Shown here: in pieces, positions 1 to 8,864 of the stretch
Position numbering within the stretch: the first letter of the stretch is position 1
Layout: every line of letters starts with the position of its first letter
Source of the DNA: Chromobacterium sp. ATCC 53434
GTDB lineage: Bacteria > Pseudomonadota > Gammaproteobacteria > Burkholderiales > Chromobacteriaceae
Reading direction: 5' to 3'
DNA: 64,000 nt
Assembly (NCBI RefSeq): GCF_002848345.1
Contig: NZ_CP025429.1
Span: 2,852,001 to 2,916,000 of the forward strand
The notes under the pieces: model-generated
The model's input: only the letters and a program-made list of their open reading frames with translations
Databases searched by the model: none
Told to the model about the DNA's origin: nothing
Made by a program: the position numbers and the translations under genes

Positions 1-870
1 CTCGCCGTTGGCCTCGCCGCTGACGCGCTCGTTGGCCAGCAACGAGCCGGTCAGGCCGTCGTAGATCCACAATTCCATGTCGAACTGGCGCCGGGTAGGC
101 GCGTACTTGACGCCGCCGCCGAACATGCCGGAGAACGGCCCATTGTAGATCGCGCTCTGCAAACTGGTGTTGTTGGACTCGTAGATCGACGGGCGAGTGT
201 TCTTGTCGGTGACCGAGGTGGACAGCACCCGTCCGGCCACAACGAATTGCACGCCCTCGCGCAAGCCCAGCTGGCTGGCGACGTCGCGGCCGGCCGACGG
301 CTCGGAGACGCGGCTGTCGGCCAGCACCGAGATGGTGTCGGCGTCCCGCACCAGCAGCATCGGATTGCGCGACAGCCGGCGCGACAGCTCGGTCGGCAAG
401 CCGGTCGCCAGACTGCTCAGATCGGACGCCTCGGCCGGGCGATCGACGTTGAAATAGGTGGTGACCAGCCTGCGCCTCAGCGAGCGCCCCGGCGGCATCG
501 CGCAGGCCGGATCGCGGCTGCGGGCCGGCTCGGCGGCCGGATTGCCGGTATCGACCGAGATCTGCACATGGTAGAGACTGCCCTGCCGGTACTCCTTCAG
601 CACCTTGACCGTGCCTTGCACCGGACCGGAGGCGGTCAGCGTGCCGGATTCGCCGGCACCGCCGTTTTCCAGCACCTGCGCCGACTCGATCCGGGCGCCC
701 TTGCGGATCGCCAGCAACTTCAAGGCATCGCGTATCGCCATGTCCCGCGCCGCCACCACGCCGTTGTCCAGCGGCGCCACGCCCTCGGCGTTCAGGACTT
801 CGGCGCCGGCCGGGCCGCTGAAAACCAATGCCGCCGCAAGCGCGGCGGCAATCGCGGAGAAACGCCCCAT
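1..870 (-). CDS. flgT: Flagellar assembly protein FlgT, 3' end outside window (partial)
   Basis: The reading frame starts at ATG 870 and runs off the left edge, so only the first 290 residues are visible. The N-terminus (MGRFSAIAAALAAALVFSG) is a Sec signal peptide ending near PAGA. The mature start has the FlgT-N style: a repeated ARD-AIRDAL-LL helix followed by a short beta-rich domain, then a middle domain with the segment QFVVAGRVLSTSV and WIYDGLTGSLL. FlgT in Vibrio forms the H-ring around the polar flagellar basal body. The start codon directly abuts the stop codon of the upstream FlgP-like gene (TAA then ATG), which indicates an operon and translational coupling. Assignment rests on domain style and the neighbour; the C-terminal domain cannot be seen. 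Confidence 0.7.
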   Translation of the reverse strand, partial: MGRFSAIAAALAAALVFSGPAGAEVLNAEGVAPLDNGVVAARDMAIRDALKLLAIRKGARIESAQVLENGGAGESGTLTASGPVQGTVKVLKEYRQGSLYHVQISVDTGNPAAEPARSRDPACAMPPGRSLRRRLVTTYFNVDRPAEASDLSSLATGLPTELSRRLSRNPMLLVRDADTISVLADSRVSEPSAGRDVASQLGLREGVQFVVAGRVLSTSVTDKNTRPSIYESNNTSLQSAIYNGPFSGMFGGGVKYAPTRRQFDMELWIYDGLTGSLLANERVSGEANGE

Positions 871-1599
871 TTACTGGTTCACGTAGAAATTGCTGCTGTA
901 GCGCGACGACGGCGCGGCCGCCGGCGTCATGACCGGCGCGGTCGACGGCACCACGCGGGTGGCGCCGCAATTGCCCTCCGGACACAGCGCGCCGGAGGTG
1001 CCCACATCCTTGGAGGCCTGCATCACGCTGCCGGTCTTGTCCAGCGTGTTGCGGAACTGGCGGTAGAACTCCTGATCCAGCGTGATCTCCGCCACCGCCT
1101 CGCTGGTGCCGTCCGGCTTCATGCTGGTGGAGACGATGGTGACGCCGCGCAGATAGGCGTCCACATAGGTGCGGAAACTATCGTTGTTGGCGATCATGTT
1201 CGACACCGAGCTGTTGCCGACCAGCTTCATGCCCTGCACCTGTTCGGCGATCGCGCGAAAGGCGTCAAGCCGCGCCGCCCGCATCGCCAGCAGCTTGCGC
1301 TGCGACGGCGTCAGGCTGTTGGTGTACGGCGCGGCGCCGGTCCCGGTGACGCGGACGATGATGGGCTGGAACGGACTGACTTCCTTGACCACCACCCTGA
1401 CCTCCTGGCCCTCGCCGACGCTGCCGTCCTCGCCGGAGCCGACATAGCCGACGCCGGACGGCGTCATGCCCGCGTCCTTCGCCGGCATCGGCGCCATCGG
1501 AGTCATCGCCGGCCTCGGCGGCGCCGCGGTGGTGCAGGCCGACAGGGCGGCCATCAGGACCAGGGGGAGAAGACGGGGCAGGCAGCGGGCTGTTTTCAT
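871..1599 (-). CDS. flgP: FlgP-like LPP20-family flagellar lipoprotein
   Basis: 242 residues. The start was taken at ATG 1599 because it places a lipoprotein signal at the N-terminus: basic residues, a hydrophobic stretch LLPLVLMAALSAC and a lipobox Cys near residue 22. An upstream in-frame extension would bury this signal. The central part (SPSQRKLLAMRAARLDAFRA style, with EQVQGM and AYLRGV) matches the LPP20 fold of FlgP, an outer-membrane lipoprotein of the flagellar basal body in Vibrio and Campylobacter. The C-terminal about 60 residues are Pro/Ala/Ser-rich and probably disordered. It is followed without spacing by flgT, so both products likely act on the same outer-membrane flagellar ring. 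Shine-Dalgarno is weak. Confidence 0.7.
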   Translation of the reverse strand: MKTARCLPRLLPLVLMAALSACTTAAPPRPAMTPMAPMPAKDAGMTPSGVGYVGSGEDGSVGEGQEVRVVVKEVSPFQPIIVRVTGTGAAPYTNSLTPSQRKLLAMRAARLDAFRAIAEQVQGMKLVGNSSVSNMIANNDSFRTYVDAYLRGVTIVSTSMKPDGTSEAVAEITLDQEFYRQFRNTLDKTGSVMQASKDVGTSGALCPEGNCGATRVVPSTAPVMTPAAAPSSRYSSNFYVNQ

Positions 1600-1623
1600 G
1601 GCGATTACCGATAGATATTGATC

Positions 1624-1641
1624 GAATGGTATGAACCATTC
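1624..1641 (-). promoter_or_regulatory. Inverted repeat upstream of flgP
   Basis: GAATGGT-atga-ACCATTC, a perfect 7-bp inverted repeat with a 4-nt gap, lies 25 bp upstream of the flgP start. It could be an operator or a leader hairpin. No factor can be assigned from sequence alone. Confidence 0.3.
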
Positions 1642-1712
1642 AGCGGGCTCGTCAACCCGAACATCGGCCTGTCGCGATGAAACTTGAGAAAAGCCCGGCA
1701 TCGAACTGCCCG

Positions 1713-2642
1713 TCAGTCATGCAAGACGGCGGCGCGGTCCATCTGGCGCGCCGAGGAAAACCCGGCCGCCAGCGCCGCCTTCTCCTTGCCCAGGCCGCCG
1801 GCGCGCCATTGACGGGCCAGCGCCAGCCGCAGCGCGCGATGGTAGTCGTGCGCCGAGACGCCGGCGTGATCGCGGAACAGCCGCGACAGATGGCGCGCGC
1901 TGACATGCACCTTGCCGGCCAGCTCCTCCAGCGGCCAGTCGCGCACCGGATCGGCGCAAATCAGGTCCTGGGCGCGGTGCAGCGCCGGATGCAGATGGTT
2001 GCGCCAGGCCAGCCACGGCGACAGCTCCGGGTCCTGCGACGAGCGGCGGAAATACACCACCATCTCGCGCGCCACCGCGCGGGCGACGCCGGGATCGGCC
2101 AGCGCGCCGATCAGGTGCAGCGCCAGGTCGACGCCGGCGGTGATCCCGGCGCTGCTGCTGCACGGCCCGTCGTCGACGAAGACGCGGTTTTCCAGCACCC
2201 TGGCCGCCGGCGCCAGCGCGCGCAGGCGCTCCAGCAGGCTGTGGTGGCTGGTGCAATTCCGGCCGTCGAACAAGCCGGCCTCGGCCAGCAGCAGGCTGCC
2301 CGAGCAAATGCCGACCCAGCTCACGCCGGGCTGCGAGCGGCGCGCCGCCAGCCAGGCGACGATGCGCCGCGCCTCCGGCCGGGCATGGGCCTCGGCCGAC
2401 GGCGTCGAGCCGGGCACCACCACCAGCGAGCCGTCCGGCAACGCGTCCGGCAACGGTCCCACACGGCCCAGCGGCAAGCCCAGCGAGGTGTCCACCTCGG
2501 CCGACGCGCCGACGTAATGCAACCGGAAGCCGGCGCCCTGCTCCCCGGCCAGACGAAAAGCGTCGGCCGGACCGGCCAGGTCCAGCAACAGCAAGCCGGG
2601 CGGCAGGACGAAATAGATGTCACGCACGGCGGGCCCCGCCAT
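1713..2642 (-). CDS. GlxA-family transcriptional regulator (DJ-1/PfpI-like domain plus AraC HTH)
   Basis: 309 residues. Residues about 8-185 form a DJ-1/PfpI-like amidotransferase fold (FVLPPGLLLLDLAGPADAF near the start, then WVGICSGSLLLAEAG with the nucleophile-elbow Cys). The C-terminal about 100 residues are an AraC/XylS double helix-turn-helix (LAGKVHVSARHLSRLFRDH, then a second helix pair around AALAAGFSSARQMDRA). GlxA-type regulators sense small metabolites and usually activate neighbouring catabolic or export genes. The gene overlaps the 3' end of the eamA-like gene by 23 bp, so it is the last gene of a DUF1737-eamA-glxA operon and may control the exporter. The inducer is unknown. Confidence 0.85.
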   Translation of the reverse strand: MAGPAVRDIYFVLPPGLLLLDLAGPADAFRLAGEQGAGFRLHYVGASAEVDTSLGLPLGRVGPLPDALPDGSLVVVPGSTPSAEAHARPEARRIVAWLAARRSQPGVSWVGICSGSLLLAEAGLFDGRNCTSHHSLLERLRALAPAARVLENRVFVDDGPCSSSAGITAGVDLALHLIGALADPGVARAVAREMVVYFRRSSQDPELSPWLAWRNHLHPALHRAQDLICADPVRDWPLEELAGKVHVSARHLSRLFRDHAGVSAHDYHRALRLALARQWRAGGLGKEKAALAAGFSSARQMDRAAVLHD

Positions 2643-3525
2643 CCGCGACCGCCGCCAGCAGCCGGCCGCCGAACACCGTGACCACCAGGCCGGCCATCAG
2701 CAGGCCGCTGCCGGCCAGCTGCGCCGGCGTCAGACTCTCGTTCAGCAGCCAGTGCGAAGCCAGCAGTCCCACCACCGGCACCAGCAGCGAAAACGGCGCC
2801 ACCTTGGCCGCGGCGTGGCGCGCCAGCAGCCTGCTCCACAGACCGTAGCCGAGCATCGTGGCCGCGAAGGCCAGATAGGCGACGGCGAACAGCGACTGCG
2901 AGTCGAAGCCGCGCAGGGCGCCGACGATCCGCTCGCCGCCCTCCAGCCACCACGACAGCAGCAGGAAAGGCAGCGGCGGAATCAGGCTGGACCACACCAC
3001 CAGTCCCAGCGGCTCCACCTTGAAGCCGGCCTTGCCTATCGCGCGCACGACGATATTGGACGCCGCCCAGCTGGTGGCCGCGGCGATGGTCAGGCCAAAG
3101 CCCAGCGCCGTCATGTCGCCGCCGTTGCCGATGCCGATCAGCGCCAGCCCGCCCAGCGCCAACACCAGTCCCGCCAGCTGGCTGCGCCGCCAGGGCTCGC
3201 CCAGCACCAGCCGCGCCAGCAGCAAGGTGAAGAAGGCCTGGGACTGCAGCACCACCGAGGCGAGGCCGGCAGGCATGCCCAGCTTGATCGCCGAGAACAA
3301 GCAGCCGAACTGCCCGACCCCGACCGTCAGCCCGTACCAGGCCAGGTAGCGCCACGGCAGCGCCGGCCGCCTGACGATGAACACCGCCGGCAGCGCCACC
3401 AGCGCGAAGCGCAAGGCGCCCAGCAACAGCGGCGGCACGCCGGCCACGCCCCATTTGATCACCACGAAATTCACGCCCCAGACCAGCACGATGGCCAGCG
3501 CCTGCGCCACGTCAGTCAGCGGCAT
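2620..3525 (-). CDS. eamA: EamA-family DMT transporter (amino-acid/metabolite exporter)
   Basis: 301 residues with ten hydrophobic segments in two five-helix EamA repeats (about 5-135 and 148-290), the layout of drug/metabolite exporters. The N-terminus (ALAIVLVWGVNFVVIKWGV) is typical of E. coli EamA (YdeD), which exports cysteine and O-acetylserine; the substrate here is not shown. The start at 3525 lies inside the preceding DUF1737 gene (14-bp overlap) with GGGAG about 8 nt upstream, so translation is coupled. The 3' end overlaps the GlxA-like regulator. Confidence 0.8.
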   Translation of the reverse strand: MPLTDVAQALAIVLVWGVNFVVIKWGVAGVPPLLLGALRFALVALPAVFIVRRPALPWRYLAWYGLTVGVGQFGCLFSAIKLGMPAGLASVVLQSQAFFTLLLARLVLGEPWRRSQLAGLVLALGGLALIGIGNGGDMTALGFGLTIAAATSWAASNIVVRAIGKAGFKVEPLGLVVWSSLIPPLPFLLLSWWLEGGERIVGALRGFDSQSLFAVAYLAFAATMLGYGLWSRLLARHAAAKVAPFSLLVPVVGLLASHWLLNESLTPAQLAGSGLLMAGLVVTVFGGRLLAAVADGGARRA

Positions 3526-3724
3526 CGTTCGCTCCCGGCCACAGCACCGCCTGCGCGACGATCACGCGCTCGCCGTTGAAGGCGGCCGCCGGCGAACCGT
3601 ACAAGCGGTAGCCGAGCGCCAGCGCCTCGCTGACCCGCTTGCAGAAGGCCGAATCATCCGGTCCTGTCAGCAGCCGGTAGGCCGGCATGCCGTCGGGCGG
3701 GGCGCTTGATCGATGTTGCGGCAT
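3512..3724 (-). CDS. DUF1737 small protein
   Basis: 70 residues. The segment YRLLTGPDDSAFCKRVSEAL, followed by GYRLYGSPAAAFNGE and VIVAQAV, matches the DUF1737 family, small cytosolic proteins of unknown role found as single domains. ATG 3724 is preceded by GAGGAG at good spacing, which supports the start. It is the first gene of the operon with eamA and the GlxA-like regulator. No catalytic motif is visible. Confidence 0.8.
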   Translation of the reverse strand: MPQHRSSAPPDGMPAYRLLTGPDDSAFCKRVSEALALGYRLYGSPAAAFNGERVIVAQAVLWPGANDAAD

Positions 3725-3824
3725 GACTGCTCCTCATCTGGACAAATCGAATGGCGACACCTTATGACATGCGGGCGTCCAGCGGCAAGCGCGGAAGGCG
3801 CCCGCCGCCGGAATAGGCCCGGGA

Positions 3825-4379
3825 TCAGTCCTCCAGCCGCCGCAGCGCCTCCTCCACGGTGACGATGGTGGCGAAGCGGCCGGCCAGCACCAGCTCGGTG
3901 CGGGCGCGGATGTCGGCGGCGCTGTAGGTCACGCCGCTGCCGGCGTGCGTCATCGGGAAAGTCAGCGTCGCCTCGGTGACGAAGTCCACCTCGTAGCCCA
4001 GGTCCGACGCCACGCGGGTGGTGGTCTCGCAGCACTGTTCGGTGCGGATGCCGGAGATCAGCAGCTTCTGGATGCCGTGCTTGATCAGCCAGCTTTGCAG
4101 GCCGGAATCGGTCAGCGCGTTATGGACATGCTTGACGAAGGTGGCGTCCGGCGTGTGCTTCAGCCAGTCCAGCGGGCGCACCAGGCCGGAGGCCGCGGAG
4201 AACGGGCCGTCCGCGCCCTGCTCGTGCAGGATGTTGATCACCGGCACGCGGCGCGCCTGGGCGCCGGCGATCAGCGCCTGCTGCGCCGCCTGGTAGGCCG
4301 GCAGATCCTGTTCGGTCCAGAACGGACGGTTGCGGAACGATTCCTGTACGTCGATGACCAGCAGCGCGGACTTCTTCAT
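3825..4379 (-). CDS. Isochorismatase-family cysteine hydrolase
   Basis: 184 residues. The start at 4379 is fixed by AGGAGA 8 nt upstream and removes an 18-residue extension. The family's catalytic triad can be seen: Asp in LLVIDVQESF near the N-terminus, Lys in DATFVKHVHNA around residue 92, and Cys in SGIRTEQCCETT around 127. Members hydrolyse isochorismate, nicotinamide, ureido or similar amides; substrate cannot be told here. The protein has no signal peptide and is cytosolic. It stands alone between the DUF1737 operon and the LysE exporter, on the same strand. Confidence 0.85.
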   Translation of the reverse strand: MKKSALLVIDVQESFRNRPFWTEQDLPAYQAAQQALIAGAQARRVPVINILHEQGADGPFSAASGLVRPLDWLKHTPDATFVKHVHNALTDSGLQSWLIKHGIQKLLISGIRTEQCCETTTRVASDLGYEVDFVTEATLTFPMTHAGSGVTYSAADIRARTELVLAGRFATIVTVEEALRRLED

Positions 4380-4482
4380 GGTGCTTCTCCTTGATTGGGG
4401 CGTTGAATATGGACTTGATATTAGGCTTCTCAACTCCAGTATTTAAGGCCATCAATGGACAAGCCCCTGCCAAAAACGGACA

Positions 4483-5094
4483 TCATGCCGCGAGTACCGG
4501 CAACAGCTCGTCGCACAGCAGCCACAAAGCGGTGACGGCCATCAGCGCGCCCATCGTCAGGTTGTAAGCCAGCAAGGCGCGCGGCGCGGCCAGCCAGCGC
4601 CGCAGCTTCTCGCCGCCCCAGGCCCAGACGCTGATGCAGGGCAGATTGACCACGGCGAAGGCCAGCGCCAGCAGCAAGGCGGCGACCAGCTGGCCGCCGC
4701 CGGCCGGCATGAACAGGATGGACGCGTTCAACACCATCACCCAGGCCTTGGGATTCAGCCACTGGAACAGCGCCGCGCCGACAAAGCTCAGCGGCCGCGC
4801 CTGCTCGCGCGCCTCGGGCCGGCCGGCGCGGGCGATCTGCCACGACAGCCACAACAGGTAGACGCAGCCGGCCACCGCCAGCGGCGGCCGCCAGGAACTG
4901 AGCCAGCCCAGCATCTGCGCCAGCAGCATCCCCACGATGAACACCTGCAGCGCGCAACCTAGGCTGATGCCCAGCATGTGCGGCACGGTGCGGCGAAAAC
5001 CGAAATTGACGCCGGACGAAGCCAGCATCAGGTTGTTGGGCCCCGGCGTGATCGACATCAGGGCGATATAGGACAGCAAAGCGAATTCTGGCAT
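4483..5094 (-). CDS. LysE/RhtB-family amino-acid exporter
   Basis: 203 residues, about six transmembrane segments. The N-terminal signature SYIALMSITPGPNNLML is the diagnostic PGPN motif of the LysE/RhtB family; WLNPKAWVM in the middle is also conserved. ATG 5094 has AGGAG 8 nt upstream, so the 23-residue upstream extension was dropped. It is divergent from the MocR regulator gene at 5279, with a 184-bp shared intergenic region. That arrangement is common where a MocR/PdxR protein controls an amino-acid exporter. Confidence 0.88.
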   Translation of the reverse strand: MPEFALLSYIALMSITPGPNNLMLASSGVNFGFRRTVPHMLGISLGCALQVFIVGMLLAQMLGWLSSWRPPLAVAGCVYLLWLSWQIARAGRPEAREQARPLSFVGAALFQWLNPKAWVMVLNASILFMPAGGGQLVAALLLALAFAVVNLPCISVWAWGGEKLRRWLAAPRALLAYNLTMGALMAVTALWLLCDELLPVLAA

Positions 5095-5278
5095 CGCGGA
5101 TCTCCTGCGAAAACGGCAAGCGGCGACAGGCCCTTGCCCACCGGAAAATCTTATTCGCGCCACGCCGATGGATACAGAACCAAAAATACACTATTGATCT
5201 GGTTACAGATTTGTCTTTCCTTCAACTGTCACCATCCGCTATGATCACAGCTGTGCCCCTCCGGTCCGCAAGGCAGAC

Positions 5279-6724
5279 ATGCAGAACAGCGCCCCCACCC
5301 TCTACCAGCAACTGGCCGACGACCTGTCGCTGGCGATCAGCCGCGGCACGCTGCCGCCGGGTTCGCGGCTGCCGTCGGTGCGCCGCGCCGCGCACAGCCG
5401 CCAGCTCAGCCTGAACACCGTGGTCAGCGCCTACCGCGTGCTGGAGGATCGCGGCCTGATCGAGGCCCGGCCGCAATCGGGCTATTACGTGCGCTCGCGG
5501 CTGCCGTCGCCGGCGCGGCCGGCCGGCACCGAGAGCGGACCGGCCACGCCGACCCAGCACGCGGTGCTGGATCTGATAGGCACCGTGCTGCAGGCGCAGC
5601 AGAGCGAGGGCTTCATCGATCTGGCGCTGGCCTGCCCGCGCGGCGGCGACTTCTATCCCGGTAACAAGCTGGCGCGGCTGATGGGACAGATCCTGCGCCG
5701 CCAGCCCGGCATGGTCAGCACCTATGCGCTGCCGCCCGGCTCGGAGCGGCTGCGCACCCAGATCGCCCGCCGCGGCATGGACCTGGGCATGACGCTGCAG
5801 CCGGACAACATCATCCTGACCCACGGCTGCATGGAGGCGCTGCAGTTGGCGCTGCGCGCCGTCACCCGTCACGGCGACGCGGTGGGGCTGGAATCGCCGA
5901 CCTATTTCAATCTGCTGCCGCTATTGGCCAGCCTGGGGCTGAAGGCGGTGGAAATCCCCACCGATCCGCAGACCGGCTTGTCGATAGACGCAGTGGAGGT
6001 GCTGCTGGCCGAACGGCGCATCCAGGCGCTGGTGGCGATGCCCAATGTGCACAATCCGCTGGGTTGCTGCATGCCGCTGGAAGCCAAGAAACGGCTGGCC
6101 CGGCTGGTCAAGCAGCATCAGGTGCCGCTGATAGAGGACGCGCTTTACGCCGAGCTGCAATTCGCCGACACGCTGGCGCCGGCGGTGAAGGCTTTCGACA
6201 GCGACGGCTGGATCATCGTCTGCGCCAGCTACACCAAGACGCTGGCGCCGGATTTCCGCATAGGCTGGATGGAAGGCGGCCGCTTCACCGCCTCGCTGCG
6301 CAAGCTGAAATTCGCCTCGTCGGTGGCGCAGCCGGCCGTGCTGGCCGAAACGCTGGGCGTCTTCCTGGAATCCGGCGGCTACGACCACCATCTGCGCACG
6401 CTGAAGCGCCGCTACGCCGCCCACGTCGAGAAAGTGCGCGGCCTGATCGCCCGCCACTTCCCGGCCGGCACCCGCGCCACGCTGCCGCAAGGCGGCTTCC
6501 TTATCTGGCTGGAGCTGCCGGAGGACTGCGACAGCGTGGCGCTGTTCCACGCCGCGATGGCCGAGAAGATCAGCCTGATTCCCGGCCCGCTCAGTTCGCC
6601 CGGCGGCCGCTACCGCAACGCGCTGCGCTTGTCCTGCTGCTATCCGCTGGACGAACGCTATCTGGCGGCGCTGGTGCGGGTCGGCCAGCTGGCCTGCGCG
6701 CAACAAGAAAGCCCGGCCGCGTGA
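5279..6724 (+). CDS. MocR/PdxR-type regulator (GntR HTH plus aminotransferase domain)
   Basis: 481 residues. Residues 8-75 are a GntR winged helix (LYQQLADDLSLAISRGTLPPG, then LPSVRRAA, VVSAYRVLEDRGLIE). Residues about 110-470 are a fold-type-I aminotransferase domain, with MPNVHNPLGC (the substrate-Asn loop), IEDALYAEL and the PLP-lysine region SYTKTLAPDFRIGW. MocR proteins use bound PLP or an amino-acid adduct to sense effectors. The divergent LysE gene is the likely target. A TATGAT -10-like hexamer lies at 5240-5245, but no well-spaced -35 was found. Confidence 0.88.
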   Translation: MQNSAPTLYQQLADDLSLAISRGTLPPGSRLPSVRRAAHSRQLSLNTVVSAYRVLEDRGLIEARPQSGYYVRSRLPSPARPAGTESGPATPTQHAVLDLIGTVLQAQQSEGFIDLALACPRGGDFYPGNKLARLMGQILRRQPGMVSTYALPPGSERLRTQIARRGMDLGMTLQPDNIILTHGCMEALQLALRAVTRHGDAVGLESPTYFNLLPLLASLGLKAVEIPTDPQTGLSIDAVEVLLAERRIQALVAMPNVHNPLGCCMPLEAKKRLARLVKQHQVPLIEDALYAELQFADTLAPAVKAFDSDGWIIVCASYTKTLAPDFRIGWMEGGRFTASLRKLKFASSVAQPAVLAETLGVFLESGGYDHHLRTLKRRYAAHVEKVRGLIARHFPAGTRATLPQGGFLIWLELPEDCDSVALFHAAMAEKISLIPGPLSSPGGRYRNALRLSCCYPLDERYLAALVRVGQLACAQQESPAA

Positions 6725-6753
6725 ACACCGTTGCCGCCTTGCAAACAAATCAG

Positions 6754-6782
6754 CTGACCGCGCCGGCGGTTGGCGCTACAAT
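6754..6782 (+). promoter_or_regulatory. Sigma70-type promoter for infA
   Basis: CTGACC at 6754-6759 (4/6 to -35) and TACAAT at 6777-6782 (5/6 to -10) are separated by 17 bp. The predicted start near 6789 leaves a leader of about 170 nt before infA. Confidence 0.55.
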
Positions 6783-6958
6783 GACGGTTGCCTCTATGAG
6801 TTCCGACGCCCGGCCGCCGGCCTGGCGTCTCGCCTTGCCCTTTGGAATGCCCCGCGTTCCAGCCTGCTTGGTCCCGAATTGAAGCTCCATCGCACCGCCC
6901 GGCTGTCGCCCGCGACCGCCCGGCCGCATTGCATTGTCCGTATTGAGAAAGGAAATCC

Positions 6959-7222
6959 ATGTCCAAGGAAGACATGATCGAACTGGAAGGCGTTGTCGTC
7001 GAAATGTTGCCGGAGTCGCGCTTTCGCGTGAAGCTGGACAACAATATCGAAATCCTTGCCTACGGTTCGGGCAAGATGAAGATGCACCGCATCCGCGTAC
7101 TGGTCGGCGACCGTGTCACCGTGGAAATGTCGCCGTACGACCTGACCAAGGGCCGCATCAACTTCCGCCACCCGACCGCCAATCCGGGCGGCGGCGCCCC
7201 GCGCCCGTTCCGCAGACGCTAA
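6959..7222 (+). CDS. infA: Translation initiation factor IF-1 (divergent paralogue)
   Basis: 87 residues: an S1/OB-fold protein that occupies the ribosomal A site during initiation. The family core is present ([58 protein letters not shown]). The protein is longer than the usual 72 residues because of a Gly/Pro/Arg-rich tail. It differs from the ribosomal-protein-operon IF-1 at several normally invariant positions (EILAYGSG instead of a VLGHISG-type loop). Many betaproteobacteria carry a second such infA away from the ribosomal operon. GAAAGGA lies 6-12 nt upstream of ATG 6959. It is monocistronic with its own promoter at 6754-6782. Confidence 0.9.
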   Translation: MSKEDMIELEGVVVEMLPESRFRVKLDNNIEILAYGSGKMKMHRIRVLVGDRVTVEMSPYDLTKGRINFRHPTANPGGGAPRPFRRR

Positions 7223-7272
7223 GCCGCTGCCGGGCCATGCGCCCGGAGCAGGCCAATCGAATACATTTGCAT

Positions 7273-7301
7273 TTGACATATTTCGTATTGGTTCCATAGT
7301 G
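7273..7301 (+). promoter_or_regulatory. Candidate promoter of the chitinase gene
   Basis: A perfect TTGACA -35 at 7273-7278 is followed after 17 bp by a poor -10 (ATAGTG, 7296-7301), 43 bp before the chitinase start. A strong -35 with a weak -10 suggests activator dependence. Confidence 0.4.
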
Positions 7302-7343
7302 GTATTACGTGCCGTTCGGCATGCCCCACTTCGAGGATCCAAT

Positions 7344-8663
7344 ATGAAACTGTTCGCCTCATTCGCCCTATTGCTGCTGGCCGGCCCGGCGTTGGCCGCG
7401 CCATGGAGTCTCGGCGCCGGCTACCAAAAGGGCCAGGTCGTGCAATGGCAGGGCCGCGACTGGCAGGCCAAGTGGCCCACCCGCGGCGAAACGCCCGGCG
7501 CCAACCCCCGCGGTTCGTGGATCGCCCACGTCGGCGCCGGCGCGCGCCGGCTGGATGACGCCGCGCCGCCGATTCCGACGCTGCAGCAAGCCCTGCAGCA
7601 CGAAGCCGACCTGACCAACAACGACTTCTTCCGCAAGGTCAAGGCTTCGATCCGCACGCTGCCCAGCGACCAGGTGGAGCAAGTCGCGCCCGGCCGCGCC
7701 GCCAATCCGGTCAATGTCCGCCGCGTCGAGCGGCTGCTGCCGTCGGCCAAGTGGGAATACTATTTCTCGCGCCGCGACCCCAGCTACACCTATACCCGCT
7801 TCCTGCAGGCCGTGGCCAAATTCCCCGGCGTCTGCGACGACTACAGCGACGGCCGCGACGCCGACGCCATCTGTCGCCACAGCCTGGCGACGATGTTTGC
7901 CCACTTCGCCCAGGAAACCGGCAACCACGACGCCAGCGACACCGTGCCGCAATGGCGCCAGGGCCTGGCCTATCTGCGCGAGATGGGATGCACCGACAGC
8001 GGCAGCGCCTGCGGCTACAACACCGAATGCAACGATCCGGTATTCAACAAGGTGTGGACCTGCGGCAAGAACGCCGACGGCAGCTGGAAGAAATACTACG
8101 GCCGCGGCGCCAAGCAGCTGTCGTACAACTACAACTACGGCCCGTTCTCGCAGGCGATGAACAACGGCGACCAGTCGGTGCTGCTGCAGAATCCGGACCT
8201 GGTGGCCAGCACCTGGCTCAACCTGGCCTCGGCCACCTTCTTCTTCGTCTACCCGCAACCGCCGAAACCGTCGATGCTGCACGTGATCGACGGCACCTGG
8301 GTGCCGAACGCCGCCGACATCGCCGCCGGCGCCGGCAACAACTTCGCCACCACCATCCAGATCATCAACGGCGAATGCGGCGGCGGCACCGAGCGGCAGG
8401 CGGCGCAGAACCGCATCGACTACTACAAGCAGTTCGCCCACGATTTGGGCTGGGACTACGGCAACGAACAGCTGTCCTGCGCCAATATGCAGCGCTTCAC
8501 CTCGGCCAGTTCCGCCGCCTACAACATCTACTGGGAAAAGGACTGGAAATGGGGCGATGACTACCAGTGCCAGCTGGTCAGCTACCAGACGCCGTACAGC
8601 GCGCTGCAGGCGGGCAACTACCAGCACTGCGTCGAAGACAACTGGGGGATCAAGCTGAAATAA
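7344..8663 (+). CDS. Secreted GH19 chitinase with N-terminal chitin-binding module
   Basis: 439 residues. ATG 7344 gives a Sec signal peptide (MKLFASFALLLLAGPALAA); an in-frame upstream codon would hide it. Residues about 20-65 (WSLGAGYQKGQVVQWQGRDW, then KWPTRGETPG) are a CBM5/12 carbohydrate-binding module. The rest is a GH19 domain: FLQAVAKFPGVC early, HFAQETGNHD with the catalytic Glu, YYGRGAKQLSYNYNYGPFS, the helix ATFFFVYPQ and a C-terminal INGEC region. GH19 enzymes hydrolyse beta-1,4-GlcNAc chains by inversion. Many Cys suggest disulphides after export. It is monocistronic, with a strong terminator at 8674-8715. Chitin use is a hallmark of Chromobacterium. Confidence 0.92.
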   Translation: MKLFASFALLLLAGPALAAPWSLGAGYQKGQVVQWQGRDWQAKWPTRGETPGANPRGSWIAHVGAGARRLDDAAPPIPTLQQALQHEADLTNNDFFRKVKASIRTLPSDQVEQVAPGRAANPVNVRRVERLLPSAKWEYYFSRRDPSYTYTRFLQAVAKFPGVCDDYSDGRDADAICRHSLATMFAHFAQETGNHDASDTVPQWRQGLAYLREMGCTDSGSACGYNTECNDPVFNKVWTCGKNADGSWKKYYGRGAKQLSYNYNYGPFSQAMNNGDQSVLLQNPDLVASTWLNLASATFFFVYPQPPKPSMLHVIDGTWVPNAADIAAGAGNNFATTIQIINGECGGGTERQAAQNRIDYYKQFAHDLGWDYGNEQLSCANMQRFTSASSAAYNIYWEKDWKWGDDYQCQLVSYQTPYSALQAGNYQHCVEDNWGIKLK

Positions 8664-8673
8664 GCCCGCAATC

Positions 8674-8715
8674 CGCGCCGGACGGCCCGCCCTTCCAGTC
8701 CGTCCGGCGCGTTTT
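8674..8715 (+). terminator. Rho-independent terminator after the chitinase gene
   Basis: Perfect 12-bp stem CGCGCCGGACGG (8674-8685) / CCGTCCGGCGCG (8700-8711) with a 14-nt loop, followed by TTTT. It starts 10 bp after the chitinase stop codon. Confidence 0.85.
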
Positions 8716-8864
8716 CCAGGTGACGGCCGCCCCCATTGCGTTTACCATTCAGCCCTTCCCCGCCGTCCCGCACCCCAAAGCCCGCCGCCGCCTCGCGGCG
8801 AGTCGCCCCTATGGCCATGCGCTGACGCGAACCCGCCTTTGGCCAACCTTTTCGACCGCAAGAC

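Noticed and set aside
247..1614. Plus-strand frame of 455 codons over the flagellar genes
   Set aside because: Arg/His-rich shadow opposite flgT and flgP, which have proper signal peptides and coupling.
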